A stretch of DNA of 28,088 nt. Origin: a bacterium (GTDB lineage: Bacteria > Ratteibacteria > UBA8468). Location: the NCBI GenBank assembly GCA_030637775.1, contig DAOWFY010000140.1:1-28088 (forward strand). Reading direction: 5' to 3'. Shown here piece after piece: positions 1 to 6,744 of the stretch. Under the pieces are notes generated by a model. That model saw nothing but the letters and a program-made list of their open reading frames with translations, was not told the origin of the DNA and made no database searches. The translations under genes were made by a program, and so were the position numbers. The first letter of the stretch is position 1. Each line of letters opens with the position of its first letter.

Positions 1-1
1 A

Positions 2-862
2 AGGATACCCTTTATATTAAATGTGCAGGACCTTTTTCCTCAAAACGCCATTGACTTAGGAATTCTTAAAAATCGTTTGCTCATCCGTTTTTTTAAGGGC
101 TTAGAGCGGTTCTCCTATAAAAGAGCTAATCATATCACTGTCCATTCCCCGGGAAACCAAAAATATGTTATAGAAAATGGTGTCATTTCTGATAAGGTAA
201 CAGTATTACCTAATTGGGTAGATACGGATTTTATTAGACCCGGGGAACGAATAAACAATTTCCGCAAGGAACACAATTTAGGAGATAAATTCGTTATTTC
301 CTTTGCCGGGATACTTGGATATTCACAGGATTTGGATGTTATCCTGAAGTCAGCTAAACATCTCCAACAATATAAGGAGATACTTTTTCTTATAGTAGGC
401 AATGGAACAAAAAAAATAGATTTAGAAAAGGAGGTAAAGATACAAGCGCTTACGAATATTAAACTCCTACCTATGCAACCTAGGGACCGCTACCCTTCAA
501 TTTTACGTGCTTCCGACATCTCTTTGGCTACTTTACGGAAAGAGGTGATTACGCCGACAGTCCCCTCAAAGATTCTTAGCATTATGGCGTCAGGCCGCCC
601 GGTTATTATCTGTATGAACTTAAATGGTGATGCACCACGAATTATTAACGAGGCACGATGTGGCTATGCTCTCCCGCCAGAAGATTCGCAAAAATTAACC
701 GAAGCCATCTTAAAACTATACCATTCACCTGAATTGCGAGAAGAGTTCGGCCGTAATGGAAGAGACTATTGCCAGCACCATTTCTCCTTGGATAAATCTG
801 CTGAAAGATATGTAAATTTAATAAGAAAGATAATGATATTCGATAAAGTGATAAAAAAATAA
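2..862 (+). CDS. Glycosyltransferase family 4 (C-terminal part, 5' truncated)
   Basis: This would transfer a sugar from a nucleotide donor onto the lipid-linked polysaccharide precursor on the cytoplasmic side of the membrane. The frame is open from base 2, and residues before the first possible start (GTG at 23) read as protein: R-I-P-F-I-L-N-V-Q-D-L-F-P-Q. That matches the conserved start of the second half of the N-terminal domain in WbuB/WcaI-like GT4 enzymes, so the gene begins outside the window. The GT-B C-terminal domain follows: V-I-S-F-A-G-I-L-G-Y-S-Q-D (UDP-site strand), then the K-I-L-S-I-M-A-S-G-R-P-V and G-D-A-P-R-I-I-N-E-A loops typical of the family. Acceptor and donor cannot be told. 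It leads into the sugar-nucleotide genes downstream after a 74-bp gap holding a promoter. Confidence 0.85.
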   Translation, partial: RIPFILNVQDLFPQNAIDLGILKNRLLIRFFKGLERFSYKRANHITVHSPGNQKYVIENGVISDKVTVLPNWVDTDFIRPGERINNFRKEHNLGDKFVISFAGILGYSQDLDVILKSAKHLQQYKEILFLIVGNGTKKIDLEKEVKIQALTNIKLLPMQPRDRYPSILRASDISLATLRKEVITPTVPSKILSIMASGRPVIICMNLNGDAPRIINEARCGYALPPEDSQKLTEAILKLYHSPELREEFGRNGRDYCQHHFSLDKSAERYVNLIRKIMIFDKVIKK

Positions 863-901
863 TCCATAATGTACATAAAACTTAGCAAAAGGCAAATTTC
901 T

Positions 902-930
902 TTGATAGAGTATCAAGAAAAAAGTATAAT
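902..930 (+). promoter_or_regulatory. Sigma-70-type promoter before the epimerase gene
   Basis: TTGATA at 902-907, a 17-bp spacer, and a perfect TATAAT at 925-930. The ATG of the next gene is at 937, so transcription starting about 7 bases after the -10 box would begin at or beside the start codon, giving a nearly leaderless mRNA. The -35 box and the bases after it form a small dyad (TTGATA, gag, TATCAA, 902-916) that could bind a regulator. Element spacing is seen directly; activity is inferred. Confidence 0.6.
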
Positions 931-936
931 AAGAAG

Positions 937-1866
937 ATGAGAGTATTGGTAACTGGCGGTGCTGGATTTATAGGATCTAATGTAGTAAAATTACTGGATA
1001 GTAAAGGGTATGATATTATTGTATATGATAATTTATCTACGGGGTATGAAAAAAATTTAGCTCCTTACCCTCATGTACAATTAATAAAAGGTGACGTCAG
1101 AGATAAGGACAAATTGTGTGAGGCTGGAAGGAAATGCGAAATAATTTTTCATCTCGCAGCAAGTGTTGGTAATATAAAATCTTTAAAGAACCCCCGGGAA
1201 GATTCTGAGATCAACGTTACCGGGACACTCAATGTATTGGAATGTGCATCTAAAAATAAAATAAAGAAAGTTATTTACTCTTCCTCAGCTGCACTCTTCG
1301 GTGAACCACAATACTCGCCTATTGATGAGAAACATCCTTCAGAACCTGATTCTCCATATGGGGTTAGCAAGATGGCCGGAGAGAAGCATGTGCTCTGTTT
1401 TGGGCAGATTTATGATATTAGCGTAGTTTCTCTCAGATATTTCAATGTCTACGGTACCAACCAGAGATATGACGCTTACGGAAATGTAATTCCAATTTTT
1501 GCTACGTTACTTTTAGATAGTAAATCTATTACCGTTTATGGTGATGGAAACCAAACTCGTGACTTTGTTGACGTTGAGGATGTCGCAGTAGCAAATGTGC
1601 TGACAGCAGAAAAAAAGGGACTATCAGGAAAATTCAACATTGGCTCGGGAAAATCTATTACTATCAATGAATTAGTTGATATGTTCAAACATGTTTTTCC
1701 TGCTGCAAAGGTTAACTATTCTCCTCCGCGAAGAGGGGAAGTAATTCACAGTTTAGCTAAGATTGACCTGGCAAAGCAAAATTTCGGTTATAACCCTACC
1801 AAAATCAATACCAAAAAAATAGAGAAATATATTATTTGGTTAAAAAGTGAGACTGCTAAAAAATAA
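937..1866 (+). CDS. NAD-dependent epimerase/dehydratase (UDP-sugar 4-epimerase-like)
   Basis: This is an extended short-chain dehydrogenase, most likely interconverting C4 epimers of UDP-glucose, UDP-GlcNAc or the matching uronic acids. The N-terminal Rossmann motif is G-G-A-G-F-I-G-S-N (residues 7-15). The catalytic pair sits in Y-G-V-S-K (YxxxK) near residue 147, with the preceding S-S-S-A-A serine. The R-Y-F-N-V-Y-G-T and Q-T-R-D-F-V-D-V-E-D motifs are typical of GalE/WbpP relatives. At 309 residues it has the usual family length. It is not the FnlA/CapE type of 4,6-dehydratase. Its stop codon overlaps the next start by one base (TAATG), so it is probably translationally coupled to the reductase. 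Substrate specificity cannot be read from sequence alone. Confidence 0.85.
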   Translation: MRVLVTGGAGFIGSNVVKLLDSKGYDIIVYDNLSTGYEKNLAPYPHVQLIKGDVRDKDKLCEAGRKCEIIFHLAASVGNIKSLKNPREDSEINVTGTLNVLECASKNKIKKVIYSSSAALFGEPQYSPIDEKHPSEPDSPYGVSKMAGEKHVLCFGQIYDISVVSLRYFNVYGTNQRYDAYGNVIPIFATLLLDSKSITVYGDGNQTRDFVDVEDVAVANVLTAEKKGLSGKFNIGSGKSITINELVDMFKHVFPAAKVNYSPPRRGEVIHSLAKIDLAKQNFGYNPTKINTKKIEKYIIWLKSETAKK

Positions 1867-2750
1867 TGAAAGTTTTAATATTGGGCGGGTCTGGGATGCT
1901 TGGGCATAAGATGTATGAGGTGCTTGCTGAAGATTTTGATACCTGGGTTACTTTTCGTCAAGAACCTATAACTTTTTATCGCTATGGCATATTTGATAGA
2001 AATAAAATTATCTATCCTGTAGACGCATTTAATCTTGCTTCAGTTAAAGATGCCATAGAAAAAGTTAAACCGGATGTGGTGATTAACTGTATTGGCATTA
2101 TCAAACAGATTAAAGAGGCAAAAGAGCCTCTTATCAGTATTGAAATAAATTCTCTTTTCCCTCATAGATTGTATAAGTATTGTTCAGCGATGGGAATTGA
2201 GGTAATTCACATAAGTACCGATTGCGTCTTTTCTGGTAAAAAGGGAATGTACAAAGAAGGTAATTTCTCCGATGCAGAAGACCTCTATGGAAGGACAAAG
2301 TATCTGGGCGAAATTCAGGGGAAGGGAGCTTTGACCGTTCGCACCTCAATTATCGGAAGAGAGCTGAAAACTACTAATGGGCTTTTAGAATGGCTCTTTA
2401 GCCAGGAGGGAAGAACCATCAAGGGGTATAAAAATGTTATCTTTGCAGGTTATACCGCTATTGGATTTGCTAAAATTATTGCCAGATGCATCAAGGAATT
2501 TACATTCTTAGAGGGAATATACCATATCGCCTCCAACCCAATCAGTAAGTTTGACTTGTTGATGAAATTTAAAAGAGCATTAAATCTTAATATTGAGATT
2601 GAGCCTTCTGAAGCTGAAAGAATTGATAGGAGCCTTGATAATACAAAATTTGTGCAAGCTACACACTACCAGGTTCCCAATTGGGATGAACTTGTGGAAG
2701 AATTTGCTTTGAAAGAATATAGCAAATATAAAAATTGGAGAAAATTATGA
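1866..2750 (+). CDS. RmlD-like sugar-nucleotide reductase (SDR family; WbvR-like)
   Basis: A 294-residue SDR of the dTDP-4-dehydrorhamnose reductase type, reducing a 4-keto-6-deoxy nucleotide sugar. It shows an N-terminal G-G-S-G-M-L-G-H nucleotide-binding motif, V-V-I-N-C-I-G-I-I, the S-T-D-C-V-F-S-G-K-K-G motif (family S-T-D-x-V-F-D-G), and a Y-G-R-T-K catalytic pair near residue 141. No RmlA, RmlB or RmlC gene lies next to it. Instead it abuts a FnlC-type 2-epimerase, the arrangement known for WbvR-WbvD of Vibrio cholerae O37, where an RmlD homologue acts in UDP-L-QuiNAc synthesis. That role is inferred from the pairing; a dTDP-rhamnose role is the alternative. It overlaps the next gene by 4 bp (ATGA). 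Confidence 0.8.
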   Translation: MKVLILGGSGMLGHKMYEVLAEDFDTWVTFRQEPITFYRYGIFDRNKIIYPVDAFNLASVKDAIEKVKPDVVINCIGIIKQIKEAKEPLISIEINSLFPHRLYKYCSAMGIEVIHISTDCVFSGKKGMYKEGNFSDAEDLYGRTKYLGEIQGKGALTVRTSIIGRELKTTNGLLEWLFSQEGRTIKGYKNVIFAGYTAIGFAKIIARCIKEFTFLEGIYHIASNPISKFDLLMKFKRALNLNIEIEPSEAERIDRSLDNTKFVQATHYQVPNWDELVEEFALKEYSKYKNWRKL

Positions 2751-3832
2751 AAGTAATGACTATTCTCGGGACAAGACCTGAAATAATCAGGCTGAGCCTT
2801 ATTATAAAAAGGTTGGATGAAGTTAGGATAAAAAATATCGTTGTCTATACCGGTCAGAATTATCACCCCCGACTTTCTACAATCTTTTTTAAAGAACTGA
2901 AAATAAGAAAGCCTGATATCTACCTTAATGTAAAGGAAAAAAGAGTAGGGAGTCAGATAGCCAGGATAATTGAAAGAAGCGAAGAGGTTCTTCTAAAAGA
3001 GAAACCTGACTTACTTCTGGTATTAGGGGATACCAACAGCGGACTTTCCTCAATTGCTGCTACCAGACATTTCATTCCTATTTTGCATATGGAGGCGGGC
3101 AACCGATGTTTCGATTGGCGCGTTCCGGAAGAGAAAAATCGCAAAATCATAGACCATATTAGTGACTGGTTATTCCCTTATACCGCCAACTCACGGGAAA
3201 ATCTAATTCGGGAGGGTATAGCTCCCACAAAGATAATCGTCAGCGGAAACCCCATTAGCGAAATTTTAAGATACTACCAGGACAGTTTTGAAAAGAGTAA
3301 GATATTAGAAAAACTAAAACTTAAAGCAAAAAACTATTTTCTAATAACGGTACATCGGGAAGAAAATGTTGATAACCCCCTTAACCTTGAAAACGTTCTT
3401 CAGGGAATAAGATTGGTTAGCCGGAAATATAAGAAAAGGCTAATTTGGAGTGTTCATCCCAGAACTAAAAAGAAACTGGAAGAATTACCTTCTCAATCCA
3501 GAGAAATAGGTGAATTCTGCCTGCCTTTTGGATTTTATGACTTCTTAAAGTTAGAGAAAAATGCCTTAGGTGTTATTACTGATAGTGGCACTGTCCAGGA
3601 GGAATGTTCTCTTTTCCATGTGCCCACGGCAACGGTCAGGAATTCCACTGAGCGTCCTGAAACGGTAGAATGTGGCTCTAACATAGTCACCGGTACCGAG
3701 GACCCATACCGGATATTATCCTGTGTAGATATTATGATAAAATCTTCCCGAAATTGGGTTTCTCCCTATGAAGATGACTTTAATGTCTCGGAAAAGATAG
3801 TTAAATTTATAGTGAATTGTAAGCTAAGGTAA
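2747..3832 (+). CDS. UDP-N-acetylglucosamine 2-epimerase, FnlC/WbjD/WbvD type
   Basis: A GT-B-like non-hydrolysing C2 epimerase of UDP-GlcNAc or a related UDP-HexNAc. Motifs: L-G-T-R-P-E-I-I-R near the N-terminus, L-G-D-T-N-S-G, V-H-R-E-E-N, and T-D-S-G-T-V-Q-E-E-C. The stretch H-M-E-A-G-N-R-C-F-D-W-R-V-P-E-E (about residue 110-125) matches the CapG/WbjD branch better than housekeeping WecB. This branch performs the last step toward UDP-L-FucNAc or UDP-L-QuiNAc. An upstream in-frame TTG (2735) is possible, but the ATG at 2747 is preferred: it has a GGAG Shine-Dalgarno at 2737-2740 and forms an ATGA overlap with the preceding stop. Length is about 361 residues, normal for the family. Confidence 0.87.
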   Translation: MKVMTILGTRPEIIRLSLIIKRLDEVRIKNIVVYTGQNYHPRLSTIFFKELKIRKPDIYLNVKEKRVGSQIARIIERSEEVLLKEKPDLLLVLGDTNSGLSSIAATRHFIPILHMEAGNRCFDWRVPEEKNRKIIDHISDWLFPYTANSRENLIREGIAPTKIIVSGNPISEILRYYQDSFEKSKILEKLKLKAKNYFLITVHREENVDNPLNLENVLQGIRLVSRKYKKRLIWSVHPRTKKKLEELPSQSREIGEFCLPFGFYDFLKLEKNALGVITDSGTVQEECSLFHVPTATVRNSTERPETVECGSNIVTGTEDPYRILSCVDIMIKSSRNWVSPYEDDFNVSEKIVKFIVNCKLR

Positions 3833-3855
3833 GAAGACGTTAATTAGACATTAGC

Positions 3856-5196
3856 ATGAATACTAAATTCAGGAAAATAACTTTTATTATTGTTGACATT
3901 GTCCTGGTTAATGTTGCTCTTCTCCTGGCGACTTTGATTAGATGTAAGGGGCATTTCCTGCCTTTACCGATAGAGAAGATAATAGGGATTCATCTGATTT
4001 CTACCTTTATCTGGCTTATTTCTTTTTATCTTTGTGGATTATACAATTATGCCAGATATTCTTTTTTCTATATTTTCTGGGCAGTTCTTTTAGGTTGGGT
4101 GGGAATTATTGTAACCGTATTTTTTGTGCGTGAGTATATCTTTTCTCGGGGAGTAATTATATGCTCCTTGCCCCTGAATCTTCTATTTATTGGGGGGTGG
4201 CGAGGCAGCATCAGAAGAATTCAGCAATTAAGACAACGGAAGAAAAAAGGTAAAATTAGAACATTGATTGTAGGTACCGGGGCTGAAGCAAAAAATATTC
4301 TTGATGAGTTGCAAAAGTCTCCATTGAATTATGAAATTGTCGGTCTCCTTGGTGAGAGAACCAAGGATAAGAATATTTACGGTCTGCCTGTTTTGGGCAG
4401 AGAAAAAGATGTTCTCATGATTATCAAAGAGGAAAGAATAGAGGAAGTCATTCTTGCCCTTCCTTCTTTGGATATGGAAATCTGGAATCTCGTTAGCCGG
4501 TGCAATGAACTGGATATAAGAATTAAAGCGGTATTAGAGCTATACGATAGACTGGTGGGCAAGGTAAAGATTGATTATGTGGAGGGAATTCCTTTGTTTG
4601 AAATCGGTCAAGGACCTTTTCCCAATCCCTATCAATTGGTAAAGAGAGCAATAGATGTTGTTATTTCTCTTGTAGGGCTCCTGTTGCTTTCTCCGCTAAT
4701 CTTGATTATTTCCCTTTTGATAAAGTTGACCTCTCCCGGCTCAGTCTTTTATCGCCAGGAAAGGGTGGGTTTAGATAGAAAGCACTTCACACTTTACAAA
4801 TTTCGCTCGATGGTTATGGATGCAGAGAAGGATACCGGGCCTATCTGGGCAAGGGAAAAGGATGGTCGGGTTACCCGGATAGGAAGGATGTTGCGTCGGA
4901 GAAGCCTGGATGAAATTCCCCAGTTATGGAATATCTTAAAAGGTGAAATGAGTCTGATTGGTCCCCGGCCGGAGAGAAGATTTTTTATAGAAAAACATGG
5001 GGAATTACAGGGTAAAAGGCTCAATGTCAGACCAGGCATTACAGGCTTAGCTCAGATAAATGGCCGCTATAATCTCACTCCCCGCCAGAAGGCAAAATAT
5101 GATTATCTCTATCTAAAGAGCCAATCCTTTATCTTAGACCTGAAGATTCTCTTTAAGACAATATGGATAGTCTTGCGAGGGTATGGAGTTAGATAG
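3856..5196 (+). CDS. Polyprenyl glycosylphosphotransferase (WcaJ/WbaP family), initiating enzyme
   Basis: It transfers a sugar-1-phosphate from a nucleotide sugar to undecaprenyl phosphate, starting assembly of a polysaccharide repeat unit at the inner membrane. Residues 8-115 contain four or five hydrophobic segments. Residues 134-180 form a CoA-binding-like Rossmann domain (T-L-I-V-G-T-G-A-E-A). The C-terminal bacterial sugar transferase domain begins with the re-entrant helix at 264-290, followed by F-Y-R-Q-E-R-V-G, Y-K-F-R-S-M, the catalytic Asp-Glu pair (R-S-L-D-E-I-P-Q, D352-E353) and S-L-I-G-P-R-P-E-R. At 446 residues it is the normal length for large monotopic/polytopic PGTs. A second, short PGT lies at 13756-14358. 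The preceding gene ends 23 bp upstream. Confidence 0.92.
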   Translation: MNTKFRKITFIIVDIVLVNVALLLATLIRCKGHFLPLPIEKIIGIHLISTFIWLISFYLCGLYNYARYSFFYIFWAVLLGWVGIIVTVFFVREYIFSRGVIICSLPLNLLFIGGWRGSIRRIQQLRQRKKKGKIRTLIVGTGAEAKNILDELQKSPLNYEIVGLLGERTKDKNIYGLPVLGREKDVLMIIKEERIEEVILALPSLDMEIWNLVSRCNELDIRIKAVLELYDRLVGKVKIDYVEGIPLFEIGQGPFPNPYQLVKRAIDVVISLVGLLLLSPLILIISLLIKLTSPGSVFYRQERVGLDRKHFTLYKFRSMVMDAEKDTGPIWAREKDGRVTRIGRMLRRRSLDEIPQLWNILKGEMSLIGPRPERRFFIEKHGELQGKRLNVRPGITGLAQINGRYNLTPRQKAKYDYLYLKSQSFILDLKILFKTIWIVLRGYGVR

Positions 5197-5301
5197 AGAG
5201 GTCATCACGAATAGGATTCTGTGGCAAGTGCCATCCTGCCAAAGCCAGTCTATCGCAGAGCAATTAATTGGCTCAGGCAATAAAGTATAAAAATCCTTGA
5301 C

Positions 5302-5330
5302 TTTCTACCCAGTATGTGTTAAGTTATAAC
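5302..5330 (+). promoter_or_regulatory. Probable promoter of the AAA ATPase gene
   Basis: TTTCTA at 5302-5307, 17-bp spacer, TATAAC at 5325-5330. A better -35 (TTGACT, 5297-5302) overlaps it, but its spacing to the -10 would be 22 bp. The start of transcription would fall near 5337, inside the palindrome that follows. The rest of the 172-bp gap (5197-5301) holds only a small dyad, TGGCA-AG-TGCCA, at 5222-5233. Confidence 0.4.
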
Positions 5331-5331
5331 G

Positions 5332-5358
5332 AACTTATTACATTAATTGTAATAAGTT
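5332..5358. promoter_or_regulatory. Perfect 11-bp palindrome, likely operator
   Basis: AACTTATTACA (5332-5342), a 5-base centre, and its exact reverse complement TGTAATAAGTT (5348-5358). It ends 10 bp before the ATPase start codon and covers the predicted transcription start. It is A+T-rich and not followed by a T run, so an operator for a dimeric repressor fits better than a terminator. No regulator gene is adjacent; autoregulation by the ATPase or control by a distant repressor are both possible. Confidence 0.5.
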
Positions 5359-5368
5359 AGGGGATAAT

Positions 5369-6709
5369 ATGTTTAGCCGAAGGATTATTAATTATTTGAT
5401 TGACTGGAAGGATAGAGAAACTAGGAAACCTTTAATTCTCCGAGGAGCGAGGCAGGTTGGAAAGACATCGGCTGTTTTGATGTTTGCCCGGAAATATTTT
5501 AAAAATGTAGTTTATTTGAATCTGGAAAAATCTGAACATTCAACTCTTTTTAGAGAAGAACTTTCCCTGGAAGACTTTGAGAAGATTATTCAAATTAAGT
5601 TCCATCAAAGAATTATTCCCGGAGAAACATTGATTTTTATCGATGAGATTCAAAATTCCCCTTCCTTAATTAAACTTTTAAGGTTTTTCTATGAGGAGAG
5701 GCCAGATATTCACGTTATTGGAGCAGGCTCTTTACTTCAGGCAAAGATTGAAAGAGAAGGACTATCCTTGCCTGTAGGGAGGGTAGAGTATGCATACCTT
5801 TATCCTCTGGATTTTTTTGAATATTTAGAGGCGAAGAAAGAAACTGAACTTTTACATTTTTTAAGAAATGTCTCTGTACGGGAACACATTCCTCAAGGTA
5901 TTCATGAGCTTGCTTTAAAACTTTTTTACGAGTATACAATGGTTGGGGGGATGCCGGAGATAGTAAAACTATTTTTAGAAAAAAAGAGCCTTGAAGAACT
6001 TAAGAATATCTATTCATCCCTTTTTACCGGTTATGCTGAAGATGTTTACAAATATTCCTCTTTAGCCAACGCCAAATATTTAACCTACGTTATTGAAAAA
6101 GGACCTCTTTTTGCCGGGACCAATATTACTTATGAAAAATTTGGGGGTTCAAACTTTAGAAGCAGAGAAATGGGGGCGACGTTTGATATCTTAGAAAAGG
6201 TAATGCTTCTTTATCAGGTTCAAGCAACAAAATCCAGAGAACTTCCTTTAATCCCACAGAGAAAAAGGCCTAAAAAACTTTTATTTTTAGATGTCGGTTT
6301 AGTAAACTATCAAATGGGAATTCAAGAAGACTTTTTAAATCTTGGTGACCTTGATGATTTTTATAGAGGGAGAATTGCTGAACAGGTAGTTGGGCAGAAT
6401 ATTTTAGCTCAGTTTATAGATTCCTCTCCACGAGTTTTTTATTGGGCAAGGGAAAAGCCCAAAGGATCTGCCGAGGTTGATTTTTGTTTAAATAAAAAGG
6501 GGAGGATTTTAGGAATAGAAGCAAAATCGGGAAGGTCCAAAAAATTAAAATCCCTTTTTAGTTTTGGCAGTTTGGTAAAAGATAATCACCTTGTTCGGGT
6601 ATATAGCGGAGAGTTAAGAAGAGAGAGGGTTAAAATTAATGATAAAGGTTTTAGTTTAATTTCCCTTCCTTTCTATTTAGTGCCGCGAATTTTAGAGGAG
6701 TTTGGTTGA
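5369..6709 (+). CDS. AAA+ ATPase with DUF4143 domain
   Basis: A 446-residue protein of the large AAA_14/DUF4143 family, found scattered through bacteria and archaea and often carried as a single transferable gene. It has a Walker A motif G-A-R-Q-V-G-K-T (26-33), a Walker B L-I-F-I-D-E-I-Q (87-94), and a G-A-G-S-L-L sensor-like segment near 116-121. Residues 190-360 match DUF4143 (Y-E-Y-T-M-V-G-G-M-P-E, Y-E-K-F). A C-terminal restriction-endonuclease-like strand pair, A-E-V-D-F ... G-I-E-A-K-S-G, resembles a PD-(D/E)xK core. Its cellular role is unknown. It is unrelated to polysaccharide synthesis and has its own promoter and operator-like palindrome, so it is probably an insertion into the locus. 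Confidence 0.88.
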   Translation: MFSRRIINYLIDWKDRETRKPLILRGARQVGKTSAVLMFARKYFKNVVYLNLEKSEHSTLFREELSLEDFEKIIQIKFHQRIIPGETLIFIDEIQNSPSLIKLLRFFYEERPDIHVIGAGSLLQAKIEREGLSLPVGRVEYAYLYPLDFFEYLEAKKETELLHFLRNVSVREHIPQGIHELALKLFYEYTMVGGMPEIVKLFLEKKSLEELKNIYSSLFTGYAEDVYKYSSLANAKYLTYVIEKGPLFAGTNITYEKFGGSNFRSREMGATFDILEKVMLLYQVQATKSRELPLIPQRKRPKKLLFLDVGLVNYQMGIQEDFLNLGDLDDFYRGRIAEQVVGQNILAQFIDSSPRVFYWAREKPKGSAEVDFCLNKKGRILGIEAKSGRSKKLKSLFSFGSLVKDNHLVRVYSGELRRERVKINDKGFSLISLPFYLVPRILEEFG

Positions 6710-6731
6710 AAGTTGCTCAATTCAGGCAATG

Positions 6732-6738
6732 AAGGAGG
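6732..6738 (+). promoter_or_regulatory. Strong Shine-Dalgarno before a non-canonical ATT start
   Basis: AAGGAGG at 6732-6738 is followed after 6 bases by ATT at 6745. No ATG, GTG or TTG exists in that frame between an in-frame TGA at 6730-6732 and position 6874. The ribosome site therefore decides the start. Confidence 0.6.
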
Positions 6739-6744
6739 TTAATT

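Noticed and set aside
5222-5233. Terminator from the TGGCA-AG-TGCCA dyad
   Set aside because: Only 5 bp of stem and no T run after it; too weak to call.
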